A stretch of 64,000 nucleotides of DNA from Absidia repens (taxonomy: Eukaryota > Mucoromycota > Mucoromycetes > Mucorales > Cunninghamellaceae), in contig MCGE01000048.1 of the NCBI GenBank assembly GCA_002105175.1, positions 1 through 64,000 on the forward strand, read 5' to 3'. Made by a program: the position numbers and the translations under genes. This document shows, in pieces, positions 24,191 to 36,795 of this stretch (position 1 is the first letter of the stretch; each line of letters begins with the position of its first letter). The notes below the pieces were generated by a model. The model made no database searches. It was not told the DNA's origin and saw nothing but the letters and a program-made list of their open reading frames with translations.

Positions 24191-25224
24191 TAATACCGTA
24201 CAATGGTAGGTTGGTCGGCATTCAAAAATGTGAGGAATCGAGCGGATGGTGAAACTGCATACAGCAATGAAAAAACGATTGTGTGACAATTGATCTACCA
24301 TATCGTACAAACAAGATGGATCCAATTTATACCATAAATCTTCTCGATCAGTCATTGCTTCTTTCATTTGTTTTTTTTTTTTTATATACACCACATGCAA
24401 AAACAATAAAAAAAAAAGTAAAAATCATGAGCTGGATAGATATAATATGTTTAGTCTGGCCATAATGACTTTTAGCGACACAGTGATTTAGGCTGATACG
24501 CATGGATGGTATCAGAGGGGAAGAGTTGATTTCAAGTGATCTAGATTCATTTAAGGGTGCGTCGAACAGAAAAATGACTATCTTTAATACCAAGCGGTTG
24601 AAGACCACAAGCTAGTTCCTGGGGAACAGATGTTAAGGGGAGCGGGGTAAAGAGGGGAAACAAAGTCATAATGAGTGCACGAGAAAATATGAGTTTGGTA
24701 GCTCACTCACAAGAACGATCATCGTTCAGTATCCCATGGGGTCAGAAAATAACAAGTTAATAATAATAAAAAAAAAGACATCGTTTATTGAAGCAATGCA
24801 AGTAAAATACTAGAACTATTGGAGAGGAGTTCATTGTCATAAGGGATTGAATGAAAGGGATCTATTGGAAAAAGCGTGAAGGAAACTCAAATGAGATTGG
24901 ATGAAATGGTCAAACTAATCTAAGGGTATAATTTGCAAAAAATGGTTCTAACATCCTGTATAACGAAAGAAAAAACGTTCTATAGGTATGTATATTATTG
25001 AAACATAACAACAGCCAACACAAATCAAACGCGGAGGCGGGGTCATGAAGTAAAGAAGGATCTCTTGCACAAACGATGAGAGAGAGATTTGGGGACATTT
25101 TTCATTTGACGCAAGTTAAAAGACACATTGTTTATTCAAATGTATATGTAAAATATGGGTCAAACTAACACTCAACTAAGCTAATGATGACTTCAAAAAG
25201 CAAAACTAATGGAGATTGTAGATC

Positions 25225-25302
25225 CTAGATCCAAATTGAAAGGGTTTCACCATGCATGTTGCCATCCCTGAGCCGAATCCTCTTCTAAACTAGTCCTAAC
25301 AG
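25225..25302 (-). repeat. Copy of dispersed repeat (ACTAGTTTAGAAGGG family)
   Basis: This is an inverted copy with TTGAAAGGGTTTCACCATGC and TTCTAAACTAGTCCTAACAG, followed on its left-reading side by a polypurine tract, as in the other long copies. Confidence 0.65.
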
Positions 25303-27879
25303 GAAGTCTAAGTCTAAAATAACCCCAAGGAGAGTCCACAAAGGTGAAAAAGGAAAAAAAGAAAAAAGGAAAAAAAGAAATGAAAAGAAGAAAGCGGCCA
25401 AAAAAAAAAAAAAAAAAAATTGTATGGGAGAAAAAAAACAAACACGTGGGCGGGATGTGAACTGTTTTCTGTGAGCGATTTTTTTTTTTTTTTGTACCAA
25501 CAATCAACGCTATACAATGTTGTCAACATGGAGGTTCTTCTCGTGACCGTTACCACTACCATTTAATATTTACATCATGGTTGCTCCTATTTCATGATGT
25601 TCATTGGACTCACCATGCACCAATTTGACCTAGTTTTGCTTTACTTTCTCCCCTCCCCTCCCACCTACCTCCTCTTGATTGTAGAGTATGTTTATCACCC
25701 ACCTGTAGAATCGCTTACCCTATTTCATAAGATAACTTTATTTTACGTTGCTTTTATTCTACAATTACATAGCACACACATAAACACATCCTAATCGCCT
25801 CAACTTTGACTAGGTGCCTGGGATTCCATTAGACTACTTTTGCGTATATATCTACCGTTGGATAAACAATGTGTTCTTCGCTTTTTTAAAGTCTTTGATA
25901 TGTTCAGCTGATTTTGTATAATGTAGTATATATACTCACATTGTACAGTATAGGGCATCTCCATAGAGAAGAAGAAAAAAAGGGTTATAGGAGGCGACAT
26001 ATATCAACCGTCCTTTCCTCAGCACTCCATTTATACTGTACCATACAGTACTGTGTTTATAAATGTAGGCGGGGGTGTAAAAGACCTTTTTTTTTTGAAA
26101 ATGGGCTGTGGTAAACGTATGAGATAAGGACAGCGAAAGGGATACACATCATTCTGTATGGTAATGCGACATCATACCTCAAAACAACTAACAATTTTGA
26201 CTTTTTTTTTTTTTTTTGAACTAATATTTTCATCTATTGGGTATCGAAGGATGATATGTGCCATAATGAATCAAAACAGATTCCCTCTCGCCCCCCTAAA
26301 TCTTTGTATTGTTCAGTGTACAGAACGTATTGTGGAATTGATGCTCGTTTTTATTGATGATTATTTTGCGGCGCCGCTCAAACATCCTGAACCCAATTTT
26401 ATAGGCCAAAAAGCAATTTCTTTTCTGTCTTCAACCCACCTTCCCTCTCAGTATTGTGCAATATATAACAATTCACACGGAACAAGGGAAAACATGCACT
26501 GATATAGATGATTGAAGACGACCAATAACGACAACAAAGGAATAAAAATACCACACAACGCCCCCCTCCTCCCGCCAAAAAAATAGCACCACCATTGGTT
26601 TCTCAGCGGTGAGTTTATTGGGCGTGATGGGTCATCTCCTTGCGCAAACGGGGATGAGGCTCGCAGACACACAAATGATTGACACCAAAGCAACCTATCT
26701 TCCCCTTATTATCCAATTATTACATTGATATCTGAACTGGATTTGATTTTATATGGATGTAAGGATGCGTCATGTAGATGCACCAAAAAGAAGATGGTTA
26801 TTGAACCCCCCCCTGTACCTGGTTTATTTTTGCACAGGTCGAACTACAAAGAACTAAGCCTTGGATGCCATGGACAACGAGAAGGTCATCTCAATAGAAT
26901 GTGTAGACGTCACATACTGGCAGACTTTGTTGGGGGGTGATGGAGAGGGAGAGATTTGGATCGTCTCACTCTCTTTTTTTTTTTTTTTTCTTCGATAGTG
27001 GGACCAGCTTCATACGGTAGTATTTGTTTCGGGGGGGATTGCACTGGTCAACGTCGTCCCCTTGGTCGAAACTTGACACCCCACGACTTGGTTGAAAGAT
27101 CTGGCATACGATATGGGAAAAAAAGACTCGTGAACAGTATAAAGGCATGGAACAAAACGATTGCACACTAGGATCAATCATGGCACTTCTATCATCTTGT
27201 GGCGAGGAGGGGAGGGAGGAAGGGTCGGAAATTGGGTGAGGGGTGAAAATAGTGGTTGCTCAAACACCAGTTTAGTCTACATAGATAGATCTTTATATTT
27301 CTATGTATATTATTTATGAAATTCAAAGGCATTTTAGTTTAGTATCTCTCTCTATTTACATTTAGTGGCACCAGCCTCATAGTAGTACCTTCATTTACCG
27401 TTTTGATTTGAATTTAAAATAAAAAGGCGTCCACCTTCATCATTATCTTTTTGATCATTGCTTTCACTACAGCATCACTGATGGAATATCATAGGCATAT
27501 ACATACCAGTTTTTGTTTTGTTTTTTTTTCATGTTAGCGATCATCAAAAACCTATAACGTACACAATCTCAACATTTATCAAAGACGCTACTCCATTATC
27601 AGGAAAAAAAAATGTCAAAAGAATCATATAAAAGTTTGCGACAAGCCTGATGATACAGTATGATAGTCAATAGCGCAAGCAATGATATGATACACCTCAC
27701 TATGGATCCCGCTATTTCACTGAAACGATATAGTTTGTCACCAAAATGAAATGATACAGTGCAACTTTTTCTTTTTTTTTTCCTGACATATGCCAATGGT
27801 CATTACATATATTTTGAAACGTTCTTTATTTCAATATGTGTTACATATAATAATAGTAAATAAAATCGCTATACTACAA

Positions 27880-28071
27880 CTAAATATTGCAAACTACTTT
27901 ATTTTGTATTCCGCCACTAAATAACCAGTTGAGGGGGGGATTGCGAGTATCTAAAAGAATGAAAAAAAAAGTGTATATTTTACTTTTTTTTTTTTTACAG
28001 TTACCTTTTTCGTTTTCCATGCGAAGAGTGGGACCAAACATTTGCTGCAGTCGCCATATGTAGTCATCCAT
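27880..28071 (-). CDS. Possible small two-exon ORF or 3' end of a gene, 45 aa
   Basis: An ATG (28071) just after a CTTTAG acceptor-like site opens MDDYIWRLQQMFGPTLRMEN. A GTAACT donor at 28004 and a TTTTAG acceptor at 27951 give an in-frame join to DTRNPPLNWLFSGG and a stop at 27880 (67 + 71 nt). Because the ATG abuts an acceptor, coding exons may lie further right, but none was identified before the secreted-protein gene. No homology is recognised. Confidence 0.3.
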   Translation of the reverse strand: MDDYIWRLQQMFGPTLRMENEKGNCKKKKSKIYTFFFILLDTRNPPLNWLFSGGIQNKVVCNI

Positions 28072-28275
28072 CTAAAGTTTAGAAATGAAAAGGAGAATGA
28101 GTGAGTGAAAAACAGCGATGTTTTTGAATCCCGCTTCTATGCATAAAATCAATGAGAGAGAGGGAGAGAAGGGTCGGTCGGACAAGTTTTTGATTTCCAA
28201 AAAAAAAAAAATTCAGTTTATTTAAATACAACATTTTTTTTCCAATGAAATAAAGACAATGAAGACTTGGAAGAA

Positions 28276-28680
28276 TTAACAAACGTGGGCAGTATAGAAA
28301 TGACAGGTCTTGTTATTAGGATGAGTGATTTTGTCAGTAGACACCATCTTGTAATAATCGCATTTGGGCACATCCACAATCAATTCATCCAAAGGACTTT
28401 CATGCTTGAAATCCTTGAACTTGTAAACACCATTCACACCTTCGGGGGTTTCCCATTGTTCACAGCTAGCACCATGCGTGTTGAATGCATCATCATCGCC
28501 ACGTTCCAAAGTGACATACCAATCACACTTGTCTTGAGCATTCTTGCAGACTTGGATATGGAGCTCTTGTTTGCCTTGCACGCCACCGGTGTGCCCGCCT
28601 TGTGTACCTTGGGCTTGGATTTGACCCACCATCATCAAAGCGGCAACGAGACCAGTGAAAACAGTAGAAGAAAAGACCAT
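28276..28680 (-). CDS. Small secreted cysteine-containing protein, 134 aa
   Basis: This is a single-exon ORF. The N-terminus MVFSSTVFTGLVAALMMVGQ is a clear signal peptide with predicted cleavage after the IQAQ region (about residue 23). The mature part begins with a Gly/Gln-rich linker (GTQGGHTGGVQGKQ) and then a compact domain with six Cys (VCKNAQDKCDW, ASCEQW, PKCDYY, KTCHFYTAHVC), enough for three disulfides. One NxT glycosylation site is present (NNKT). A TATA-like AATAAATAGG lies about 95 bp upstream. I do not recognise the family. The size, secretion signal and cysteines fit a small secreted fungal protein, but a role is not inferable. Confidence 0.8.
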   Translation of the reverse strand: MVFSSTVFTGLVAALMMVGQIQAQGTQGGHTGGVQGKQELHIQVCKNAQDKCDWYVTLERGDDDAFNTHGASCEQWETPEGVNGVYKFKDFKHESPLDELIVDVPKCDYYKMVSTDKITHPNNKTCHFYTAHVC

Positions 28681-28770
28681 GGTTGTTTGAGTGTTTTGAG
28701 TGTGTTCGAAAAAATAAAGAGAGAGTAAATTGGGAAGAACAAGGAAAAAAAAAAAAAAAAAAGAGGGCTC

Positions 28771-28780
28771 CCTATTTATT
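28771..28780 (-). promoter_or_regulatory. TATA-like box of the secreted-protein gene
   Basis: The minus-strand sequence AATAAATAGG lies about 95 bp before the ATG at 28680, with a poly(T) tract just downstream of it. Confidence 0.4.
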
Positions 28781-29805
28781 AGTGTTTAGATTTCCAACAT
28801 TTTGAGTTTTAAGGAGCGCGCGCTCTCTTGGACTCAAATGCATTTCCCCAAATGGCCAAATTTTTGCTCCTCACTTTTTTTTTCGGTGTTTCTTTTGTTT
28901 TTGTATCTGACCCGATGGTTTCCAATCATCCAACGGATCGCCTTTTTCCCAATTCTTCCCCCCCCGCCCCACATTGACTTTCTGTAATAATTCATATGCT
29001 ATGATATCCGAGACTCTTTTCTCCAATAGCATACATATGAAAATCCCTCCCCCTTTCTCTCTTTTGAAAAAAAAAAAACCGTTACAAGGAGAAAGAGAAA
29101 CAGGACTTTTTTTTTTATTTCAGCTATAAAAAGTGCCAAACTTTTTATCTAAAAGAGGTTATCACAAAAACTAAATATAAAAAAAAAGAAAAAAGGTGTA
29201 TCATCAAATAATAATAATAAAAAAAAAGGCTCATATTTTGAGCCTCAGCTTGGCGTGATAATTTGTTCATCAATGGTAGTGGTGGTTTTTTTTTTTAAAT
29301 TAAACTTTAGCATTTGCAGTATTGTACAGGTAGTACGAGTCATGCGGTACACATATCATATAGGCTTAAACATTAAAAAAAAAGTCATGGAATCAAAAGA
29401 AAATCCCTTTTTCCAAAAATGACAACAAACACTAGAGTAAAAAATAGTATCATAATAAAAAAACAAACTAATTTCACAAAAAAAAAAAAAAAAAGATTAA
29501 ACCAGTCAATGCTGGTACTACTGTATCCTTTTTTTTTTTAGCTAAGGAAAATGACAGCTCAACCCATGGAACCCTCCGCTTCCCCCAAAGCATCGATTTT
29601 TTTTTTTTTTTCGATTGTAGGCCAATCGGTTAATTTCATTTGTGCAATTTCTCCCAATCAAAAAGTTGAAACTCAGTGTCTCTCCACTCTATTTTTATTT
29701 TTAGGATGGTCTATCCTTCCTAAATCGAGTGCCGCGCCTCATCTGCCTCCCACCCCCCACACACAAATGGATTCATCTCCATGACGGTTGATAACAACCC
29801 TAGAC

Positions 29806-29839
<34 letters not shown>

Positions 29840-30281
29840 GATGGAACCTCAATGGATGCGTGGTGGCAAACGATCATAAAGGAGAGACATGATGATGACC
29901 AATGGATTTTTTTTCTTCTTTTTGCTATGTCACAGACTCCTCTCCTTGTCCATTGTTGTCAGAAAAAGAAGGGACCAAGGCTAGAATGGCGCAACGACCG
30001 ACCGCTTTTCATGTGATGATGATGACTTTCTCTTGTTCCAAAAAAAAAAAAAGGTCTAGCGGAGCTGATCTGTTCGTTTTTAACGCACCTTTGTAGTACT
30101 ATATTGTACAGTAGAGCGCGCGTATTTTGGTGTGTGTCATCGAATGCTTTTAGTGAACACAGGGTGTGTGTGTGTGTCTTATTTGAAATCAACGCTCAAA
30201 TAAATCTACCGCTACTTTTTTTTTAGGGGAGAATTTTAGATGTATTATAGCGAGTTCCTTAAACGCACACACACACACATA

Positions 30282-30315
<34 letters not shown>

Positions 30316-32491
30316 CCTATTTAATATATATAAATTTTATTTGTACCAAAAAGTAAAACATTGGATGTGTGCCTTTTGTCATATCGCGCTTTCGAGGTAT
30401 CTAATCCGTTGGAAAAAAAAAAACTGAACATTTCACACACCGACTCGTATGCTAATCTTTCTGCTTTTCTCTTCCTTTTTTTTTTTTTTTTTTCTTTCAT
30501 TCTTCATTACAAAATTATGACATGATGGTGAATTTGGATTTAGTGGTTAGAAAGTGATTTAGAGGCATTTTGAAAATTGCAAAACAAACTTGCATGGAGA
30601 AACTCTGTCATTTTGAAATCGAGATGGCCATGACGCCATTCGATTAGTCCCTTCATCTTAGCAATAGTGTTATAGACCCCCCTCCAATTCCCACTCATTA
30701 GCGTAGCCTAGAATTAGTGGTCATCGTTTATATATCTACATTTGAATAAAGTCTCTCTTGTTGTTTTTTTTTTCACCATTGACGGTTTCTCATCCTTTCA
30801 TTGTCTTGTCGAATGTGTGTGCGCATGTAATATGCCTGTACAAAATAAAATAAAATAAGAAACGACGATGTGTGCGCGCGTTTGTTGTGTGTATGCAAAA
30901 AAAAAAAAGAAGGAAAGGAAACTGTGTATGAGGTGAATCGGAATGTAATCAACCACTTGATCTTCATTTCTTTTTGTATCGTATGCCAGTACCATAATCG
31001 AGGCGATGTTCTGCTTTGGAGGCATCAATGAAGCAGTTGCTTCAAAAAAAATAATATGAATTGCGACATTATGGACTGGTTAGAAATTAGTGTTTTGGGT
31101 TGTCTTGTTGGGAAAATCACAGGTAATGAAGAATATGAGAAACGCTTACAAAGTCTGCTGGAAGGAAGTGTTAGCAACAGTCAGCAAGTTTTTTTTTTTT
31201 TTTTTTTTACAGGGATGTCTTTTTTTTACCAGCGTGATTTAAGCAAACAAAACCTTTTAAGAAGAACTGCCTGCTTCTCACAGCACACAAAGTAACATCT
31301 GTCATTGCTATTTTTCATAGTAAAATCATGAAAATAAGGTGACAAAAAAAGTCCAATAAAATGATAGTGCCATATACTGATACGTTTAGATGCCACTGAA
31401 AGTGACGATTGCCTAACGGGGGGGATGATGGGTTTTCTTGTAGCTGAATGATTGCAAAACCAGTACCCGTTTTACAAGTGAGAGAATGAACTCATTTGCG
31501 GAGCATTTTACCTCGAGACTAACACTGAAAAACCAAGTGGAATGAAGCCTTACTCGTGGTGAGGACATTTATAATGAAGTTCAAGGAAAATAAAACAATC
31601 GTACATGGCCAAACAACGTTGAGTGATCTTTTTAATGACAGCAACGATCATGGTGATGATGATGTGGTGGATTGATCGACATTTGCTTATTAGTTATTGC
31701 TTATGTTGTAGCTTAGCATAGTGATAGATTTTCTTTTATAAATATTCTTATTATTTATTATACATTGTTATGAATAAAGATATATACTAGATTGAATAAA
31801 ATATCTTGGGAATGTAATTCATCATGTATAAGATAATGAATAGACGGCGTAGTGGTTCGGAATGCATTGAAAAACTTGGTAAAAGTTATTTACATAGGTT
31901 ATGTAGGTGAATGTCTATAGAGTATTATGAACCATTCTCTAAATCACTCGGATTTCTTTTGTTCGCTCCTACCAGAAGCAACCCTTTTTCAGCGTATATC
32001 ACAACCAACACATTTCAGCGTCCCACACAGGCGACAGATTTCAACTTTCATCATAACCAACCCTACACTTTTCAGCAGCCACTGTAGTCAGCACTTTTAG
32101 GCGTTCAAATCTAGCAATTCAGGTAACTCTTATTTTTAGCACCTTTTCTTTTCCAACCAGTCATAGCACCAGTTCTCTTGTTATAAACCAGAACCAACAG
32201 GCCTTTTTTTTTTAACTTCCCTAATTCCATTTCAGAAGAGTAACAAAAAAAAAAAAAAAAAAGAAAAAAAAAAAGTGATTGGGCTCGTTACATCACATAA
32301 AAAAATAATGGGACTTTGTGGAGATAAAAAGTAAAGCGGTAAAACAACAATACAGTAACATTTTATTTTAATATGCTGGCTATTTTACATACTAAAAAAA
32401 AACCATCACCACTATATCTAATCTATTGTATATATGCGATTTCTATAGGACACCATATAAACCACATTGGAGTCGAACCGATAAGTTGTTT

Positions 32492-32525
<34 letters not shown>

Positions 32526-33285
32526 GAATATCACCAACCAAAAACAAGCAACCCATTCCAAAACCCATCATCGCTTTGTCCAACAACGTAGATTCCCACC
32601 AGCGAGTCGCCCCATCCATTCCCGAATGACACTGTATGGCCCTTGAACTCATTGGTATATCACCATTTCATCACCAGAAACATGTTCACACAATCCTAGA
32701 TCCAAAATGAAAGGGCTTCCCCATGTCCTTTGTCATGCCCTTTTTCAAAACCGTTCTAAATCTAATAAAATTCCCACTCCATGATCATCAGACCCTCGGA
32801 GGACATCATTGTGGAAAAACAAATAGGAAATAAAAAATTAGGGAAAGCACGACCTTATTGAAAATTCAATTGAAATCCCGCGTTTTTTTTTTTTTGTTCC
32901 TAGTGAGATATAAAATAGGCTGGGCTGATCAACATCAATATTACTCCAGAGTGTCCTTCTTTATTCTCCATAAGAAAGAAAAATAAAAATCAAAACAAAT
33001 ACAAACGCATATATATATATATATGTACGAATGATAACAAAATGGTCTTTATTAAAAAAAAAAAAAAAAGTGGCGAAATAAGCCCCGAACTAGCATAAAG
33101 CATTTCTCCTATCATGCATACAGTAGGAATGTAACGTAAAAATATATACTACAATCCATGTGTGTGCGCTTCTTTTTTTTCAATGGCTTTACTCTTGCAT
33201 TGTTCATACAGAAACATAGCAATTCAATACAACATGCTGCCAAAAAAAAAAAAAAAAAAAAAGTTCGATCACAAAAGGTGCAAAG
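28781..33285. other. Gene-poor spacer with microsatellites and homopolymers
   Basis: Contents include a 28-29 nt A run near 29808-29836, GT/CA repeats (30165-30178, 30267-30280), TA repeats (about 30288-30314, 32496-32521, 33008-33024), and a minus-strand dispersed-repeat copy at 32694-32768. No gene is supported. ORFs near 30800-31030 (minus) and 31056-31295 (plus) are short and end in homopolymer-derived Phe runs. Confidence 0.45.
32694..32768 (-). repeat. Copy of dispersed repeat (ACTAGTTTAGAAGGG family), degraded
   Basis: It reads AATGAAAGGGCTTCCCCATG and a damaged CCGTTCTAAATCTAATAAA at the other end. This matches 55786-55863 in inverse orientation. Confidence 0.55.
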
Positions 33286-33774
33286 ATGGTCTCCACCTAT
33301 TCAATTTTAGTCATCACTGCCCATCAAGCCAAGCAAAGTGGACATCACCTGCCTCAATCCTATGATGAAGTCTTGCGCCTAGCCACCAGGATCCACGTAC
33401 AGAAGAAGTCCTTCCGTGTGGATTCCTTCGATGACTCTGACTCCGACTCCGATGATTCCTCCATCTCCACTGGCAAAACCTGCTCTCACCATGGCCCCAA
33501 CTCCTCTCATGTCTCCAAGGACTGCCGTGTGTTAAACAGCAACATCCGCCTCTCTCGCCCTGACAAAGGCAAAGGTACCGCTCCTGGTTGGAGATCCTTC
33601 AACCCTACTTCCTTTTCCTCTGCCACATCCAATATTTGTCGATATTGCAAGAAGGTGCCATATGTCCTTGGCCATCGCTGTCCTGAAGGCGCCGCCCACT
33701 TTGCCACCTTGAAGAAGCCAAGTCTCAATGCCCTGGACATCGATCAGCAACCCTGCCGATCTGACCATGGATGA
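33286..33774 (+). pseudogene. Ty3/gypsy-like gag C-terminal fragment with zinc-knuckle-like motifs
   Basis: The open frame reads SYDEVLRLATRIHVQKKSF, an acidic Ser/Asp stretch, TCSHHGPNSSHVSKDC (CCHC-like), and later ICRYCKKVPYVLGHRCPEG, a second Cys/His cluster. This is the C-terminal layout of fungal LTR-retrotransposon Gag. No capsid domain lies upstream, and a retropepsin fragment follows, so it is a truncated relic. Confidence 0.7.
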
Positions 33775-33945
33775 ACTTCACGGAGTCCATGACTGCACTG
33801 GATTTCCAAGCGCAACTGGATCAAGAAGATGATGAACTACTGGAAGGTAACCTATCAAAAAATAAAAAAGTCTATTGCCACAACATGATCACCAATCCAT
33901 TGACTAAAAAAAAAAAAAAAATACGTTTTCCCCACTTCTTCTACA

Positions 33946-34110
33946 GAATAAACAAGCGATTGCCCTTTGTGACTCCGGAGCCAATGTTTCAGTTATAGAT
34001 AAAAAGTTTATTGATATAAATAAAATAAAGATTGATTCAAACTATACTACTACTGTACTATTTTTTGATCCGATGATGTTGAACGGGATGGTGATGGGGA
34101 AGACCTCCAT
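33946..34110 (+). pseudogene. Retropepsin (retrotransposon aspartic protease) fragment
   Basis: After a TTCTACAG, the frame reads NKQAIALCDSGANVSVIDKK; DSGA with flanking hydrophobics is the retroviral-type aspartic protease active site. It decays into poly(A)-interrupted sequence after about 34110. It lies just downstream of the gag fragment in the same orientation. Confidence 0.65.
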
Positions 34111-34486
34111 TCGGAAAAAAAAAATGACATGGATAACAAATGACAACAGCTCATTCGGAATACCCCGCTTTTTTATCCGACTTTAGAGAAAAAATCGATA
34201 ACGGGACAACAGTGATGCTTCACCTTTTTTTTTTCTCGACTTGACTGTGTCAATCATTCCTCTATTTTTTTTTTTTTGGTTACAAAAACATCATGCCACT
34301 GTGGGATGCCAGACATAGGATGTTTGCTCGACTGGGGGGGTTGAAGCTGGCATCCACTGGCACTGCAATAAAAAAAACCAAAAAAAAAAAAAACCGTGCA
34401 AATGGTTCGCAAAAATGGTTTCTTGGGTCTCGTGGGTAGTCATGCTTTTTTTTTTTCTATTATTACAATTAACCTTCCGTATCCAT

Positions 34487-34957
34487 TTGTAATTGGGCAT
34501 TCAGCTCCTCCAAGTACTTATTCATTACCGCATCCGAGGGATGGTTGTTGACGGCAGGGGCATTCACCTGTGGATTGCGTGATCGGCGAGAAGCAGCGGT
34601 GACGTTTTTCATTTTGGATTTAAACCACATGTCGACATCGTCGCCTTGCATACAGTAGCAAAATTTGGAGATATTTGGACTATTGTGCATCCAGGTCGAC
34701 ATCACCCAATGCCATCGTTTTTCTCTCGAATTTACTAATAAAATGATCGACAGACTTAAAAACCCCGTGGACGTACCATTTGGTGTGGTTTGTCTCCTCT
34801 AATTGGATTAATAAATGAGAAGGGAGTTGTACTCGAGGTAAGAAGAGCGCGGACCACAGGGCTGTCCGATTTCTTTGTTTCAACGTGCGTCGAATGAGAG
34901 TGATTTTGGCATCCTGGGACGCAGCAGTGGCAGAAGAACGGGTGTTGGCAGGCACGT
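34487..34957 (-). pseudogene. Partial two-exon ORF of unknown function next to an LTR
   Basis: A minus-strand frame reads TLKQRNRTALWSALFLPRVQ...ISKFERKTMALG. A GTGATG donor and a GCAAG acceptor would join it to DDVDMWFKSKMKNVTAASRR and end at about 34470-34490. The apparent start is GTG, with an in-frame stop shortly upstream and no acceptor, so the 5' end is missing. An LTR-like sequence (about 35000-35300) abuts that side. It could be the gag start of that element or a host gene cut by the LTR. Confidence 0.35.
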
Positions 34958-34999
34958 TGATAGAAGTAAAAATAATTTAAAGAATTCACTTAAAAAAAT

Positions 35000-35300
35000 G
35001 TAATAGTTGGGTGTAGTAGTCAAAGTCAAATAAGTGAGACAAAGTTATATTTTTATTTCAGTAAAATGATGGAAGGCTTTTGTAATAAAATTGGGGAAGC
35101 GGTTATTGGAATAATACATTTCTACTACCAAGGTACTATTGGATAAGATGGAGATGAGGAAATAAATCATTAGACTGTGAATAGATGATTGGATGATTAC
35201 CGGTATGCTGACAGTTAGGGTCCTGGTCTGAGTCTGACATTTGATAGGTTGTATTATAATAAAATATAGAGAATGGCAAATACGACAACAAGCCAATATA
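35000..35300 (-). mobile_element. LTR fragment (same family as 50904-51571)
   Basis: On the minus strand it reads CGTATTTGCCATTCTC, then ATTCCAATAACCGCTTCCCC and TATTTCAGTAAAATG in reverse sense. These match the LTR that is split by another LTR at 51073-51437. It shows the typical TATAAAA and AATAAAA blocks of these LTRs. Confidence 0.6.
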
Positions 35301-36129
35301 CAAAAATAGCCGTAACGCTAAACATATCGAAAAGCTCTTCTGCGGAGGATTTTAATTTCCGCTCATTGCCCAGTCATCCCGTAGCTAATGTACGAAAAAG
35401 GAAATGACTACAGGATTCATGCAAAATACAGATATTTGATATTTGAAATTTTTTGTGTTGATATTAGAATATTCTAGGTAAAAGAGGAGGGAGTAACATG
35501 AAGCATTTAAGGATTGGACTGGGCAACAGGCATTGAGCTTCTATACACTCGATCAAAGTCTGGAACTCAAACCAATCCCTTCCTTTTCCCAAGTTTTGTT
35601 TTAGAGTTAGTAAATTCTTTATTTTTTTATTATCGCCGTTTAGTTTTAGTTGACCTTTATCGTTTTATTTTATTTTACTAGATCGCCGCTCTGATCTCGA
35701 TTATTTATGACAGATGGACGGTTGATTTTAATAAACTAAAGCTTATTCTAGTATACATTTTTATTATACGGTATAATTCTGTCAACTGCAAGACTGCCTC
35801 CTCTTTTATACTACATATATTCAATACAGAATCGTTGATTGAATATATTGTCAAGAAGAACATATATCAAAGCTTAAGTACTATACGTTTCAGGTCCATG
35901 CCTTGAAACGTAGCCATGTTGTATATGAAGCAGAACCAACCATCTATTCAACATGTGACCGCTCTCTTTTTTATTGACAGCTGAATAAAACACATCTTTA
36001 TCTCGGATTGTATATTGATCATAGAAGTCGATACATTTTATTTGCTGTTTATCGTATTGCCGAAAGAATACGATTTCGAACCCTCTGCCAACTACACTCA
36101 CTGCAAATCTAAGCACCACACGTATCATT

Positions 36130-36621
36130 TTGGTGGAGAACCTGGGCAATGTCGTACCCACCTCCCTGAAAGGAAACGCTGCGACATGGTGGGATATGGA
36201 AAAAGCCTCTATCAAGGACTGGTCAGAATTCAAAAAAAGTTTTCAAGAATTTTTCATCTCGGCCGACATCGATGAATCCTGGTGGGCTGAACTCGAAAAT
36301 GTCAAACAAGGCGAAGTCTCAGTGAACGAACTACAACTGACCCTGGAAAAATTGTTTGTCCGCCTGGAAATCACGGATGACAAAATCAAGAAACGTTACC
36401 TCCTGAAGTCCTTGGAACCCGAACTGGAGTATGAAGTGGAAAAGGAAGGTCCAAAAGCTTACGGTGAAACAATGAAGTTTATGAAGAAGGCAGAAATGCT
36501 ATTCTACAGGTATAAAAATATAAAAAACAACGAAAAAAAAAATTGGAAAGAGAAAATACTTTATTTACAAAGAAAGAATACGATTTGTAACCCTTTACCG
36601 ACAACCCTCACATCACATTAA
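36130..36621 (+). pseudogene. Retrotransposon Gag capsid fragment
   Basis: The frame reads LKGNAATWWDMEKASIKDWS, EFKKSFQEFFI, WWAELENVKQGEVSVNELQL and KIKKRYLLKSLEPELEYEVE. This is the Retrotrans_gag pattern (AxxWW...W..F...F...F.......L..L.QG..SV.E). There is no upstream ATG in context and no downstream zinc knuckle or pol. Confidence 0.75.
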
Positions 36622-36795
36622 GCAATACACGTATCGGCCTATAATTTTTGAACCTAAAATATAAACATCCCTAAAAATAGACGATTTGTAATTTTCTAAG
36701 CTTTTTTCGCCAACATGAGACTTTTTTTTTGGTGATGTTGTAAAATGGTTTTTTGTTAAATAAACTAAGAATATAAACATGAAAAATAAGATGAG

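Larger units (their letters stand above)
23299..27879. other. Long gene-poor spacer
   Basis: I find no gene I can defend. Contents are a 24-bp perfect palindrome near 24167-24190, one minus-strand copy of the dispersed repeat (25225-25302), purine-rich DNA (25345-25395), and many homopolymers. Minus-strand bases 24350-24200 read MKEAMTDREDLWYKLDPSCL and plus-strand bases from about 26869 read MDNEKVISIECVDVTYW. Either could be an exon of an unrecognised gene, but neither can be extended convincingly. Confidence 0.4.

Noticed and set aside
24143..24406. Minus-strand ORF with DREDLWYKLDPSCLYDMVDQ
   Set aside because: It looks coding-like for about 60 codons but has no partner exon, and it ends in the palindromic CAGTAC repeat.
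26869..27171. Possible spliced ORF starting MDNEKVISIECVDVTYW and continuing after a T-rich CTTCGATAG
   Set aside because: Two different in-frame joins are possible and neither gives a recognisable product, so the splice model is arbitrary.
31056..31295. 79-aa ORF with a Phe run
   Set aside because: The Phe run comes from a T20 tract, and the only candidate intron (about 24 nt) is too short.
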